Source: Paenibacillus_V sp046244365 (GTDB lineage: Bacteria; Bacillota; Bacilli; Paenibacillales; NBRC-103111). Taken from it: 64,000 nt of DNA. The translations under genes and the position numbers were made by a program. The stretch is from the NCBI RefSeq assembly GCF_046244365.1, contig NZ_CP176395.1, positions 5,580,001 to 5,644,000 on the forward strand, written 5' to 3'. The notes below the pieces were generated by a model. It made no database searches. It was not told the DNA's origin and was given only the letters and a program-made list of their open reading frames with translations. Positions 1 to 9,895 of the stretch are shown here, in pieces; the stretch's first letter is position 1, and every line of letters begins with the position of its first letter.

Positions 1-62
1 CCTCTACGCAACGCGCGAAAAATATGCCCTGGAGGCTTACTCTCCCTTCCGATACCCGTTCG

Positions 63-1394
63 TTACTTGGATTTATCTTTGTCGATAATGGTTTGCAGCG
101 CTTTATTGGCGCTTTCGGCGGCGGCCTGCACGTTCGAATCGCCGTTCATGATCTTCTGCACGACTTCGCCGACGGCATCGCGCGCCTCGCCGACGCTGAT
201 GACGACCGGACGGTCATGATCGACGCCGACATTCGACGATTCCTTAATAATCGGAACAAGCTCGGACGGGAATCCGGTTACGCCCTCCGCTTTGTCCCAT
301 ACGGTCATACGCGCGCCGGGGTTGCCCTGCTGCTGCGTCTTCAGCACGATATCCTTCGAGGTCGCCCATTTGATAAATTCCCAAGCCGCATCCTTATTGG
401 CCGCCTTGGCGTTGACCGCAAGCGCCCATGAAGTAATGCTGTAAGGCTTGGATCCGGCTTTGCCGCCCGGAAACATGGCGAACCCGACTTTATCGGCTAC
501 CGTCGACTTTTCCTTATCGGTAACGTTCTTATAGAGGGAGTTGGCGTCCGTCATAAAGGCCACTTTCCCCTGCGCGTATATGCCGAACGCTTGCGGCCAG
601 GACATGTTCAGCACGCCCGGAGGACCGTAATCCCTTAAAAGCGTCCCGTATGTGGTAAACGCCTTGACCGCTTCCGGCGTATTGATTGTAGCCTTATCCC
701 CTTGCATGTAGTCCGCTCCCTCCGAATACAGGAACGAAGACAATTGAGTGACGAGCGGGGAACGCTGGCCGCGGGCGACGAAACCGTACATTTCGTTTTT
801 GGGGTCATGCAGCTTCTTGACGGCCGCCGAAAGCTCATCAAGCGTTTTCGGAACGGCGATGCCCGCTTTCTCGAGAAGATCCTTCCGGTAATATAAAATT
901 TCCTGTTCGGTAATAATCGGAATGCCGGCAAGCTTCTGGTCGACGGTTGTCGAACCGATCGCCGATTTGGAGAAATCCGCGAAATCGTAGGCCGCGTCCT
1001 TGTTCGAATACTCGTCAAGCGGATGCACCCAGCCGTTCTTGTAAAACAGCTTGCCTTCCTGCAGCGGACGGTACATGAAAACGTCCGGAGTCGCCGAGCC
1101 CGATGTGAACTGAACGGTCAGCTTCTGCGTCAACTGATCCTCGAAGAAGCTTTCGACTTTCACCTTCATGCCGGTCTGCGCTTCGAAATTCGGGAGCAGC
1201 GCTTTGATCGCCTCGCCCCATGGATGGTTCGCCGTTACCAGCGAGACCGTTTTGCCTTGAAACGGCTTCGCTCCCCCGGCCTGATTCGCGTTGTCCGCGC
1301 CTTCCTTCGGTTTATTCCCGCAACCGCCGGCAACGGCTGCCGCAATCGCAAGCGTCAGTGAAACGCTCAGGCCCTTTTTCCAATGATTGATCAC
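63..1394 (-). CDS. Sugar ABC transporter substrate-binding lipoprotein (family 1)
   Basis: This 443-residue protein is an extracellular solute-binding protein of a carbohydrate ABC importer, anchored outside the membrane as a lipoprotein. The N-terminus has a lysine-rich start, a hydrophobic stretch and a lipobox ending VAGGC at about residue 25. The body has the usual family-1 pattern, including a PDVFMYRPLQEGKLF segment and a C-terminal region with AAWEFIKWATSKD. Translation starts at GTG (1392-1394), behind a strong AAGGAGGAG ribosome binding site. No permease lies to its right. A terminator at 1532-1573 separates it from the DUF4434 gene, so it is probably transcribed on its own or with genes left of the window. 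The substrate cannot be told from sequence. Confidence 0.93.
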   Translation of the reverse strand: MINHWKKGLSVSLTLAIAAAVAGGCGNKPKEGADNANQAGGAKPFQGKTVSLVTANHPWGEAIKALLPNFEAQTGMKVKVESFFEDQLTQKLTVQFTSGSATPDVFMYRPLQEGKLFYKNGWVHPLDEYSNKDAAYDFADFSKSAIGSTTVDQKLAGIPIITEQEILYYRKDLLEKAGIAVPKTLDELSAAVKKLHDPKNEMYGFVARGQRSPLVTQLSSFLYSEGADYMQGDKATINTPEAVKAFTTYGTLLRDYGPPGVLNMSWPQAFGIYAQGKVAFMTDANSLYKNVTDKEKSTVADKVGFAMFPGGKAGSKPYSITSWALAVNAKAANKDAAWEFIKWATSKDIVLKTQQQGNPGARMTVWDKAEGVTGFPSELVPIIKESSNVGVDHDRPVVISVGEARDAVGEVVQKIMNGDSNVQAAAESANKALQTIIDKDKSK

Positions 1395-1531
1395 TCTGGC
1401 TCCTCCTTATGCTTGGTTTGGTTTATGCAGCCGGGCGGTCGCCGCAAGCCGCAATTTTTCCCGTAGTCGATAAATCGCATGCATTTCATAGACTCCCTTT
1501 ATTCGCTTCAAAATAATCGCGTCCGCATACG

Positions 1532-1573
1532 AAAAAGGGCTGCCCGAAGTAGGAAATCTACTCCAGACAGCCC
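1532..1573 (-). terminator. Intrinsic terminator after the DUF4434 gene
   Basis: GGGCTG (1537-1542) pairs with CAGCCC (1568-1573), with an inner AGTAG/CTACT stem. On the minus strand the hairpin runs into TTTTT, so it ends transcription coming from the DUF4434 gene. Confidence 0.8.
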
Positions 1574-1595
1574 GATATGGCGGAAGCTTCTCCCG

Positions 1596-2531
1596 TTACA
1601 GGAGTCCTAAACGTTTCATTTCGGCAGCGTATGCTTCGTACAGCCCGATTGACGATTCGTGCCCCGCATGCGCCGTCGAACCCGGCTTGTTCATCATGCC
1701 CAGGTATTGGTAGCACAGCACCTTGTCCGCATATTTCGATAAAATGGCCAACTGCCGCTCGACTCGCTCGAATGCCCCCGGCATAAGAACCTTGCCTTGA
1801 AAGCGGAACAGCTCCAAATCCGCCCAAAGCGGCTTCCCGGCCTTGTCATGCGCCTCCCGCAGCCGAACGAACGTCTCCTCTACCGCAGCGAAGGACGTAC
1901 GGTCAACGCCGATTTCGTCCTGGTAAGCGATATAATCGACTTCAAGCGCACGAAGCTGACTGACGAAACGGTCGTCCCCGTTAATGGAACGGGTCCCATA
2001 CGGCGCGATCATCACCTTATGCGGTCCGATCTTGCGGCAGTAGCCGGCCAGCTCGTTGGCATACGAAATATACTCGTCGGGAAAGTAAGTGAAAATCGCG
2101 GCCTCGACCGGAAAATACCAGCCGGCGAACGAACGGTGATGCCCGTAGCGCTGCACAAGCTCGTCGGCCACCTTAAACCGCAAATCGTTCTTGTCGCCGC
2201 GAGTCGATAAACTGCCCATAATCGGGGTCGTAAAGAAGCCCAGCCCCAAATAGAAGGAAAGCCCCCTGCTGTCCCCTGCCGCAAGCACCGCTTCTAACGG
2301 ATCCCGACAAACGAGATCCCAGCGCCAAGGAATCGCCTCCGATGGGTAGAAGGACTTCCCGTGCAGGGCAACGTTAAGCAAAACGAACGTGTCCATGCCG
2401 ATTTCGGCCATTTCTTCGATTTTGGCTGTCCAGTCGTCCGCCGTAAATTGCTGGGTCGTGGCATTCCACGTATCCCCTTCGTAGGGATTCGGATGATAAA
2501 AATCGAACCAGGTGCCGCTAATTGCTTTCAT
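1596..2531 (-). CDS. DUF4434 domain protein, probable glycoside-hydrolase-like TIM barrel
   Basis: This 311-residue protein begins with the DUF4434 signature (ISGTWFDFYHP, then a tryptophan and an EMAEIGMDTFVL segment). In related proteins this marks a TIM-barrel fold resembling glycoside hydrolases. There is no signal peptide, so it should act in the cytoplasm. It is the last gene of the run importer - DUF4855 protein - alpha/alpha-barrel protein - DUF4434, which suggests it processes the imported oligosaccharide. The ATG start has a GGAGG site 9 bases upstream. No catalytic residue can be assigned with confidence and no activity is established for the family as far as I know. Confidence 0.8.
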   Translation of the reverse strand: MKAISGTWFDFYHPNPYEGDTWNATTQQFTADDWTAKIEEMAEIGMDTFVLLNVALHGKSFYPSEAIPWRWDLVCRDPLEAVLAAGDSRGLSFYLGLGFFTTPIMGSLSTRGDKNDLRFKVADELVQRYGHHRSFAGWYFPVEAAIFTYFPDEYISYANELAGYCRKIGPHKVMIAPYGTRSINGDDRFVSQLRALEVDYIAYQDEIGVDRTSFAAVEETFVRLREAHDKAGKPLWADLELFRFQGKVLMPGAFERVERQLAILSKYADKVLCYQYLGMMNKPGSTAHAGHESSIGLYEAYAAEMKRLGLL

Positions 2532-2573
2532 CGGTTTGCTTCCTCCATTCCTATCCGGAAAACCAATCGTCCT

Positions 2574-3647
2574 TTACTCTTCCATAGCCATCCGATCCAG
2601 AATCAAATACGAAACCGTCGCCGCAAAGCCTGCCGCTTTCCGGAACGTCGTCGTCACGGGAGAACGTTCGGGATCGTCCGTCTTTACTTTCGACTGAAAC
2701 AGGCCAAGTCCTTCTCCGGCCAGCCTCTCGTTAACGGCCCGCAGCCGCTCCGTAACATAGGTTTCCGCTTCGGGAATATCCGGGAATTGCACGTAAGCCA
2801 AGCAGATTTCCCAGACGCTGGCCCAATCCCGGCACCACCATGGGGCTTCGTTGTCGTCATCCGGCTCCCGTTTCATCGCCTCCAGCATCGTAAGCGTCGC
2901 CGCTTCCGCGATTCGCGTCCACCGCCGCGCAAGCTCGGGCTGCAAATGCTTGACCGAAGAGGCGCCGAACGCGACGATCGTCGCCTGATAGCTGACGCTG
3001 TTGCCCATCCCGACGGTGCCGTCCCAATATTCGGTATACGGCCACCAGCCGGGGCTATTTCGTCCGAAACGGTCGGCCAAATGCCGAAAGGTTGCTTCCA
3101 GCCGGCGCAAATAAACTTCGTTTCCGGAAAGCTCATAGGCTCTGCCCCATGCATGAGCGGCATACATGTCGCCGTTCAGGACATCATGGCCTTTGGCATC
3201 CGGACGCTTATAAACGGCTCCCGGATTTTCGGCCGCCACCTGCGTCAGCAGGTAATCGGCCGCAAGCAGCAGGCTCCGTTTGGCAGGCTCGCTGCCCGTA
3301 ATACGGTGAACGTGATACAGGCTGTTCGCAATTGCTCCGATTTCGGCGATGTCGACGGTCTGCGGCTCTCCCTTCTTCACGTAGAACGGCTGTCCGAAAG
3401 CCCCGTTCGGAAGCTGTCTCGATTCGACGTTCGCCGCAAGCTTCTCCGCGATTGCATATCCGTCGCCGCCGTGCAGCAGCCCATCCAGGGCAAACAGGCA
3501 AGCGGCTTGCCCGACGGTGCAGCAGCTCGCCCTGTCCCCAAGCTCTTCGTCCCAAACGGTCAAGCCGACGCTTTCGGGATCTTCCTGCAATAAGCCGATG
3601 AAATACGGCTTTATTTTAGTAATGATAGAAGCAATTTGTTCGTTCAT
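2574..3647 (-). CDS. Six-hairpin glycosidase-like protein (alpha/alpha barrel)
   Basis: This is a cytoplasmic 357-residue protein with repeated helical hairpins, for example GQAACLFALDGLLHGG, IAEIGAIANSLYHVH and MYAAHAWGRAYELSG. This pattern is typical of the (alpha/alpha)6 barrel found in GH88/GH105 unsaturated uronyl hydrolases and related enzymes. The aromatic and acidic cluster near WWPYTEYWDG could line a sugar-binding cleft. The longer open frame reaches 3800, but the ATG at 3645-3647 with a GGGAGAG site avoids overlap with the preceding gene, so I chose it. Its place between the DUF4855 and DUF4434 genes supports a role in breakdown of the same polysaccharide. The exact family and substrate are inferred. 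Confidence 0.72.
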   Translation of the reverse strand: MNEQIASIITKIKPYFIGLLQEDPESVGLTVWDEELGDRASCCTVGQAACLFALDGLLHGGDGYAIAEKLAANVESRQLPNGAFGQPFYVKKGEPQTVDIAEIGAIANSLYHVHRITGSEPAKRSLLLAADYLLTQVAAENPGAVYKRPDAKGHDVLNGDMYAAHAWGRAYELSGNEVYLRRLEATFRHLADRFGRNSPGWWPYTEYWDGTVGMGNSVSYQATIVAFGASSVKHLQPELARRWTRIAEAATLTMLEAMKREPDDDNEAPWWCRDWASVWEICLAYVQFPDIPEAETYVTERLRAVNERLAGEGLGLFQSKVKTDDPERSPVTTTFRKAAGFAATVSYLILDRMAMEE

Positions 3648-3760
3648 GGCCGTTTCTCTCCCGTTTTCGAAAATAGCCCGGCTCACCGCGTACGGTTGCC
3701 GGGCCGACTTCCGTTTCTCTTGTTTGTTGGTCCGCTCTTCGAACAAGAGCTGTCTCGAAG

Positions 3761-6700
3761 CTATTCCGTCAACGCTTGATGATCCTTGCTGCCGGACCAT
3801 GCCTCTATGAGCGCATTGGCATCGGCATCCAAAGCCGTTCTGGCTGCATCCGAGATGTAATCCTTCTGAGGCTTTCGCTCTCTTTCCTTCTCCTGCTTCG
3901 AATCGTCAAAATCCTTTTTGGACGGCTTATGCAGCGTCTTCAAGAAGTCTTTCATTTCATCTGCCGCATCCTTCGTTTTTCCTTTCGCCAAATCCTTTTT
4001 GGCATGCTCGAGATGCTTGTCGAGCTTCTCCTTCAGCGATTTGCTCAGTTCGTCGGAAGAATCGTACCGGTCCAGCAGCTGCTCCATGGATGCAAGGCTT
4101 GTTTTCACGGTAACGCGAATCGTCCCCTGAGACTGATTGCCCGCCCGGTCGGTCACCGTGATTTGGATCGTATGCATGCCGAGCTTGCCGGCCCAGTCGA
4201 TCTTCGTCCCGAAGGCATATGGTTTGCCGTCCACCGTTACGGTTTGCTCCGCTACGCCCGAGAGCGAATCCTCCGCCTGCAGGGCCAGCGTAATCAGCTT
4301 GCCGTCGAGGATTGTCGCCCCTTCGGCAAGCGGGCTGCCGTTCGCTTTCAAGATATACGAAGGAGCAGTTCGGTCAATCCAAACGTCGGCGCGTTTAACG
4401 GTTTCCGAATTGCCTGCCCGATCGACGCTGTAGTAGGTGACGGTATGCTTGCCTTCCTGGCCGATCGCCGCTTGCGTCCCTTCCTCTGAAGGTTCGCCGT
4501 CGACGCCAATATATGTCTTCGCAACGCCCGACAAATCGTCGGTCGCTTGCAGTCTTACGGTCTGCTCGGTGCGATGCCAGCCCGGAGCCGCATCGTCCGT
4601 CGTTACGGGAGGCGTATGATCGGGAAACGCCGGATAAGTGCCCTTGATCGATGCGTACATCTTGTCATACACTTCCCGCTGGGTTTCTACGGCGCTTGCT
4701 TGAGCTAGCTGGAGCGTATCGGTCCCCATGTACCAGGCGCGCACCGAGTTGTTCATATATCCCGCGGTAACCCCTTGGTCCAAATAGCGCAGAAACTTTT
4801 GCCTGTCCGCTTCAACCGTCAAGCCGTTCCAGTGAATTTCCATCTCGACCCCGAGTCCGAAACGCTTGGCGAGGTTTGCCGCCTCGGTCGGTCTCGTATC
4901 GGGGCTTTCAAAGAATGCATAATTCGGCTGCATAATAGCATAATCGAAGCCTAGCGCCTTCCATTTGTAGAAGCCGTTCGCTTGATAGAACGGGATCCAA
5001 TAATTCATCTTGCCGTTCTGATGAATATAGGCGTTTAGCTGCTGAAGCAAGCTTTCTTCGGCATTGTTCGGCAGCACCTCGATCGACTCGCTTAGCCAGT
5101 AAAATCCGTCGAAGCGCAAATTCGGATAGCGCTGCGGATCCCATCTTTGCAAAATCTCATCGACGTACCATTTCACCGCGGCCAGCCGATTGGCGAGCGC
5201 TTGCTGCTCCCCGATGCCGGAAGCGTTAAAGCTTAGCGCGTTGCCGTTTACCGTGCCGAAGTTCGTCTGTGCGGTAAGCGGCTTCGGAATGGAGATCTTC
5301 ACTTTAGCCTTGTAGCCCGGCTGATTCAGAGCCGCTTTCGCTTGACCGGCGGCTTCGTTCAAGGCCGCAAGCTGGTTCGTCCCGTCGAACAGGAAATCGA
5401 TGTATTCCTGCCAATCCGTCTTGTTCGCCGATGCGGCAGCCGTAGTCGCGGACACGTACGATCTTCCGCTTGAGGCGGTTGCGTACGGCAAGAACGTGAA
5501 CGAATCGAACAGCATATCCTTGATTTGCCCGTCCCGGTTCATGTAAGCGACGGCCGGCAGCAGCTTTTCCGCAGTTTTGGATTCCTGAATCGTACCGTTC
5601 GTGTGCCAGCCGGCGTAGATCAGGTAGTCATTGCGGGTTCCCCAAGTCTGATCGGAGCCCGGAGCGGGGAATGCATTGAATTCTTTATACGGATCCTCGT
5701 AACCGAGATCGGGCGCCACGACGGCACCGTCTGCGATACCCTTCCGTCCGTTAACCTCCACCTCGTCGACGAACGCCCAAACCGATACGTCGAAGCCGAT
5801 CTTCACTTGGTTCGCAATGTAATGCAAACCGCTCAGCTTGAATGCCTTATGCTTGGCGTCAATCGTCTCGATATTCGAAGCCGGTACGCTCCCGATATAC
5901 CGCCAAGTTTGCCCGCCGTCGTCGGATAGCGAGAAGCTGACGTTCGAAGGCATGCCGATGCCTGCTGCGGCGTCCTGCATCACCCTCATGCTCACTTCGT
6001 TAACGGTTGACGTTTGGCCGAGGTCGATGACGAGATTTCTGCCGATATTCCGGTAGAAATCGACGTATTTGTCCCGGTTTTTGTTCCAATCCCCGTTGCC
6101 GAACACATTATCGGTCAATCGGCCGAGCATGGCCTTTTCTTTGACCGTCTGCGGCTGATCTCCGGAAATCAGGCTAAGAACGGGCATTTTGCCGTAAGCG
6201 AGATTGGATGCCAGCTGCTCCGGCGTTTTGGGGAATGTGCCCTTGACCGATTTGTACGTCACTTCATAAATATCGCGCTGGGCCGGAACGGTGCTGTTAT
6301 AGGCGTCCTGGAGCGTCAAATTGCCCAAGTACCAGCCTCTGACGGAATCCTTCATATAACCCGCGGTTGTCCCTTGGTAGACGTATTGATAGTACTTTTG
6401 ACGGTCCGTCTCGTTCACTATGTTGCGAAGCTCCATTTCGATGCCGAGACCGTAGCGCTTCGCGAGTACGGCGGTGTCGGTCGGCCTCGTGACCGGGGCG
6501 GCATCCTGGAACGCATAATTCGGCTGCATGACCGCATAGTCGAAGCCGTAATATTTCCACTTCTCGAAGCCCGATGCCTGGAAGAAAGGAATCCAGTGAA
6601 CGATTTTGTTCTGCTGGTGAATATAAGCGATTGCCTGCATGACCAAACTCTCTTCGATATTGTCCAAGTAATAATGAACCGACTCGTCGAGCCAGTAAAA

Positions 6701-7951
6701 GCCGTCCAGTCTCAGGTTCGGATACTTGGCCGGATCCCACCGCTGCAAAATTTGATCGACATACCATTTCACGGCCTTGACGCGGTTCGCGAGCGCCTGC
6801 TCGTTGCCAACATCGGCTTGGTTGAAATTGAGGTTGACGCCGTCGATTACGCCGAATGCGTTTTGCGCGCCGACCGGATTCGGGATGGCAATCTTGACTT
6901 TGCCTTGATAACCCGGCTGGTTCAGAGCGGCCTTGGCCTCACCGACCGCCTCGTTCAAAGCGGCGAGCTGATAGGTGCCGTCAAACAGGAAATCGATATA
7001 TTCCTGCCAGTCCTGTTTGTTGGACACTTGATTTGCGGTTGCGCCGCTTTTGAAGATGAGGGACCGTCCGCTCGAAGCCGTCGCATACGGCAGGAATGTA
7101 AACGAATCGAACATCATGTCTTTGATCTGTTTGGCCGGGTCGATATACGCGACCGCCGGGAGAAGCATCTCCTTCGTTTTGTCATGGCGAACGGTACCGT
7201 TCGTATGCCAGCCGGCATAGACCAGGTAATCGTTGACCGCCCCTCTCGTCTGCTCGGAGCCCGGAGCGGGATACGCATTGATTTCCTTATACGGGTCGAA
7301 GTCCCCTCCTGCCGGAATCGTCGCCCCGTCTACGATCCCTTTTTTGCCCATGATCTGCAGTTCGTCGGCGAATATCCATACATCAACGGGGAAGCTGATC
7401 CGAACCTTGCTTGCCTGGTAATTCAGACCGCCGAGACGGAATACCCCCGCTTTCGCGTCTACTTTATCGACTTGGTCTGCCGCCACGGAGCCCAAGTAGG
7501 TCCACGTTTGGCCGCCGTCGTTCGACAGCGAGAAGCCTACGCTTTGAGGGAAATAGATGCCGGCGCTTGCGTCCTGCATCGCCCGGAAGTTCAGCTCCTT
7601 CACCGTGGAAATCTCACCCAGGTCGATCACCAGATGCCGGCCGATATTCCGGTAAAAATCCACGTAAAGCGTACGGTGACCGTTCCAGTCGCCATCGCCC
7701 AGAACGCCGTCTGTCAGCCTGCTTGCCATGGCCGCTTCCTTGGCCGTTTGCGCCGCATCCCCTGAAATGAGCGAGACGGCGGGTGTTTTGCCCGAGGCCA
7801 AATTGTCGTAATACACATTCTCGTAGACGGAACCCGTAACCGCAGGCGAGCCCGCTTCCGCCAAAGCCGTTCTCCCGGCGAGCGCCGGCGCAATAAGCGT
7901 AAACAAGACGGCTGCAACCAGCCATTTGGACAGGAGTACTTTATATCGCAT
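3761..7951 (-). CDS. Giant secreted protein with duplicated discoidin-like + DUF4855 modules
   Basis: This 1396-residue protein has a signal peptide (about residues 1-32, ending near TALAEA) and should be exported. Residues about 50-580 and 580-1100 are two copies of one module. Each begins with a discoidin/F5-8C-like domain (VDFYRNIGR then LVIDLG, later SDDGGQTWxYIGS). Each continues into a DUF4855 domain (YAGWHTNGT, FDSFTFLPYATASSGRS, WQEYIDFLFDGT). Two Ig-like domains follow (about 1100-1260, each with a TDDLSGVA/AEDSLSGVA and DRAGN motif). The last 130 residues are a highly charged, probably coiled-coil tail. The conserved DGFYWLxES motif in each DUF4855 copy contains acidic residues that could be catalytic. 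It follows the importer genes by 48 bases and likely binds or cleaves the polysaccharide whose products they import. ATG start with an AAGGAG site. Confidence 0.85.
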   Translation of the reverse strand: MRYKVLLSKWLVAAVLFTLIAPALAGRTALAEAGSPAVTGSVYENVYYDNLASGKTPAVSLISGDAAQTAKEAAMASRLTDGVLGDGDWNGHRTLYVDFYRNIGRHLVIDLGEISTVKELNFRAMQDASAGIYFPQSVGFSLSNDGGQTWTYLGSVAADQVDKVDAKAGVFRLGGLNYQASKVRISFPVDVWIFADELQIMGKKGIVDGATIPAGGDFDPYKEINAYPAPGSEQTRGAVNDYLVYAGWHTNGTVRHDKTKEMLLPAVAYIDPAKQIKDMMFDSFTFLPYATASSGRSLIFKSGATANQVSNKQDWQEYIDFLFDGTYQLAALNEAVGEAKAALNQPGYQGKVKIAIPNPVGAQNAFGVIDGVNLNFNQADVGNEQALANRVKAVKWYVDQILQRWDPAKYPNLRLDGFYWLDESVHYYLDNIEESLVMQAIAYIHQQNKIVHWIPFFQASGFEKWKYYGFDYAVMQPNYAFQDAAPVTRPTDTAVLAKRYGLGIEMELRNIVNETDRQKYYQYVYQGTTAGYMKDSVRGWYLGNLTLQDAYNSTVPAQRDIYEVTYKSVKGTFPKTPEQLASNLAYGKMPVLSLISGDQPQTVKEKAMLGRLTDNVFGNGDWNKNRDKYVDFYRNIGRNLVIDLGQTSTVNEVSMRVMQDAAAGIGMPSNVSFSLSDDGGQTWRYIGSVPASNIETIDAKHKAFKLSGLHYIANQVKIGFDVSVWAFVDEVEVNGRKGIADGAVVAPDLGYEDPYKEFNAFPAPGSDQTWGTRNDYLIYAGWHTNGTIQESKTAEKLLPAVAYMNRDGQIKDMLFDSFTFLPYATASSGRSYVSATTAAASANKTDWQEYIDFLFDGTNQLAALNEAAGQAKAALNQPGYKAKVKISIPKPLTAQTNFGTVNGNALSFNASGIGEQQALANRLAAVKWYVDEILQRWDPQRYPNLRFDGFYWLSESIEVLPNNAEESLLQQLNAYIHQNGKMNYWIPFYQANGFYKWKALGFDYAIMQPNYAFFESPDTRPTEAANLAKRFGLGVEMEIHWNGLTVEADRQKFLRYLDQGVTAGYMNNSVRAWYMGTDTLQLAQASAVETQREVYDKMYASIKGTYPAFPDHTPPVTTDDAAPGWHRTEQTVRLQATDDLSGVAKTYIGVDGEPSEEGTQAAIGQEGKHTVTYYSVDRAGNSETVKRADVWIDRTAPSYILKANGSPLAEGATILDGKLITLALQAEDSLSGVAEQTVTVDGKPYAFGTKIDWAGKLGMHTIQITVTDRAGNQSQGTIRVTVKTSLASMEQLLDRYDSSDELSKSLKEKLDKHLEHAKKDLAKGKTKDAADEMKDFLKTLHKPSKKDFDDSKQEKERERKPQKDYISDAARTALDADANALIEAWSGSKDHQALTE

Positions 7952-7999
7952 GCATCAAGCTCCTTTTCACCTAGCGAGTGAACTTGCTTACAAGCCGGA

Positions 8000-8884
8000 T
8001 CATTTAAACCCGGTTAACGTAATACCCTGAATAAATCTGCGCTGCACGAAGAAATAAAGGACGATGATCGGAACGGTAAACAAGGCGGAGGCGGCCATGA
8101 GCGGCCCCCAGGATACCTTGTATTCGCCGATGAAAGCGCGCAGGCCGATCGACAGCGTCCACATTTTGGGATCGTTCAAATAAAGCAGCGGCCCGAGAAA
8201 ATCCCGCCACTCGTTGAGGAAGGCGAACAGCGCGACGGAATAAAGCGCCGGTCTGGCCAGCGGAATGATAATCTGCCAATACATGCGAAATTCGGAGGCG
8301 CCGTCGATTTTGGCGGATTCCGATATCTCGTAAGGAATGCTCATGAAGAACTGGCGCAGCAGGAAAATGTAGAACGGGATGCCGAACAAGTTCGGCAGGA
8401 TGATCGGCCAATACGAATCGACCATGTTGAACTTGTTGAACATGACGTATACCGGAACCATCGTCGCCTGCGCCGGCAGAATCATCGTTGCCATCATGAC
8501 CAGGAAGATGAAATTCCGGCCTTTGAAACGCAGCCTCGAAAGCCCGTATGCGACAAGCGGAGCCGAAAACAGCTGCCCGATCACGGCGAGGATGCACAGA
8601 AACACCGTATTCAGCGTATATCTCAGAAACGGAATCGTCTTAACGGCGCCGACATAGTTGGACCATTCGATCTTCGACGGAAACCAAACGGTCGGAATCG
8701 CGAAAATTTCGTCGTTCGTCTTGACGGACGTCAGCATCAGCCAGTAGAAGGGCAGCAGGAACAAAATGCCGACGATCCCCAGCAGCAAATGCGGCAGCAC
8801 CGATTTGCGCAGGACGACTCCCAGGCTCCTGCTCTTCCTCGCTTCCGGCTGCGGCCGAACGGACGGAACGGAAGCTTCCCTCAT
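8000..8884 (-). CDS. Carbohydrate ABC transporter permease (MalG type)
   Basis: This 294-residue inner-membrane protein has about six membrane segments and the permease coupling motif around EISESAKIDGASEFRMYWQIIIPLARPAL (EAA loop, about residues 185-212), which docks to the ATPase. It pairs with the MalF-type permease immediately upstream, whose stop codon overlaps this ATG by one base (TAATG), so the two are translationally coupled. No ATP-binding gene is present in the cluster. As in many Bacillota, a shared MsmX-type ATPase encoded elsewhere probably energises it. Confidence 0.94.
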   Translation of the reverse strand: MREASVPSVRPQPEARKSRSLGVVLRKSVLPHLLLGIVGILFLLPFYWLMLTSVKTNDEIFAIPTVWFPSKIEWSNYVGAVKTIPFLRYTLNTVFLCILAVIGQLFSAPLVAYGLSRLRFKGRNFIFLVMMATMILPAQATMVPVYVMFNKFNMVDSYWPIILPNLFGIPFYIFLLRQFFMSIPYEISESAKIDGASEFRMYWQIIIPLARPALYSVALFAFLNEWRDFLGPLLYLNDPKMWTLSIGLRAFIGEYKVSWGPLMAASALFTVPIIVLYFFVQRRFIQGITLTGFK

Positions 8885-9813
8885 TATTTTTCACCCCCGT
8901 AGTACACCCAGCGTGCGGACGTCTTGAATACGACCAAGGTCAAGGCAAGCACGAAAATGAACAGCATCCACGCCATCGCCGACGCGTAGCCCATATTCAG
9001 GAACGAGAACGCCGTCTGGTATAAGTAAATGGCGTAGAACAGCAGCGAGTTGCCCGGGCCGCCGACGGATTGCGACGCTTCCGCGAATACGATCGCTTCG
9101 GTGAAATATTGGAACGTACTGATGAGGCCGATAATCAGAATAAACAGCGTTACCGGCGAAATCGCGGGCAGGGTAATGTTCCAAAATTTGCTCCACTTGC
9201 CGGCTCCGTCGATTTCCGCCGCTTCGTAATACGTCTGCGGTACGTCCTGCAGGGCGGCCAAATACATGACCATGTTCGTGCCCGTCCCCCAGAAGCCCAT
9301 CAGAATGATCGCAGGCTTCGTCCAATTCGGATCGATCAGCCAGTTCGGCTGGATGAGGCCCAAATAACCGAGAAGATCGTTGACGAGCCCGTATTGCGCG
9401 TTAAGCAGCCACATCCACAGCAGCGAAATCGATACGGACGGGACCAGCGTTGGCAGGAAGTAGATCGTTCGATAGATCGATTGCCCGCGCACGTTCATGT
9501 TGAGCAGCAGCGCCAAGGCGAGCGCGAAAGCCACATGCGGCAGCAGCCCGACGACGACAAGATAAACCGTATTGTAGAGCGACATATAAAATTTTTCGTC
9601 TGCGAACAACGCGGTATAGTTTTCCAACCCCACCCATTCGGGAGCGGAAAACAGGTTATACTCCGTCAAGCTGTAAATGAACGACATGATCGTCGGGTAC
9701 AGCTTGAAAATCAAGAAACCGACCGTAAAGGGACTCGTAAACAAAAGGCCGACGAGTATCGCCTTCCGTTCCCGTTTTTTGATGCCCGTCATGTTCCGGC
9801 TCAGGTCAGCCAA
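8884..9813 (-). CDS. Sugar ABC transporter permease (MalF type)
   Basis: This membrane permease of about 309 residues has six predicted spanning segments and an EAA loop (about 200-228, containing YYEAAEIDGAGKWSKFWNITLPA). The open frame reaches 9846, but I place the start at TTG (9811-9813). An AGGAGG site lies 9 bases upstream of this TTG, inside the longer reading. The ATG at 9790-9792 lacks a good site. It forms an importer with the MalG-type partner downstream and the binding protein upstream. Confidence 0.92.
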   Translation of the reverse strand: MADLSRNMTGIKKRERKAILVGLLFTSPFTVGFLIFKLYPTIMSFIYSLTEYNLFSAPEWVGLENYTALFADEKFYMSLYNTVYLVVVGLLPHVAFALALALLLNMNVRGQSIYRTIYFLPTLVPSVSISLLWMWLLNAQYGLVNDLLGYLGLIQPNWLIDPNWTKPAIILMGFWGTGTNMVMYLAALQDVPQTYYEAAEIDGAGKWSKFWNITLPAISPVTLFILIIGLISTFQYFTEAIVFAEASQSVGGPGNSLLFYAIYLYQTAFSFLNMGYASAMAWMLFIFVLALTLVVFKTSARWVYYGGEK

Positions 9814-9895
9814 AGTCTTCAGCCTCCTTTCCTTGCAACTCTGCATGGAGTAGAGGACGGGCGGCCTCTCAGCCGCCCTCCCCGCTCATGCCGCA

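Noticed and set aside
2361..3593. 410-residue plus-strand frame
   Set aside because: It covers the ends of two convincing minus-strand genes and has Arg-rich shadow composition.
6014..7765. 583-residue plus-strand frame over the DUF4855 gene
   Set aside because: It runs antisense to a clearly duplicated real protein; no start signal or domain is seen.
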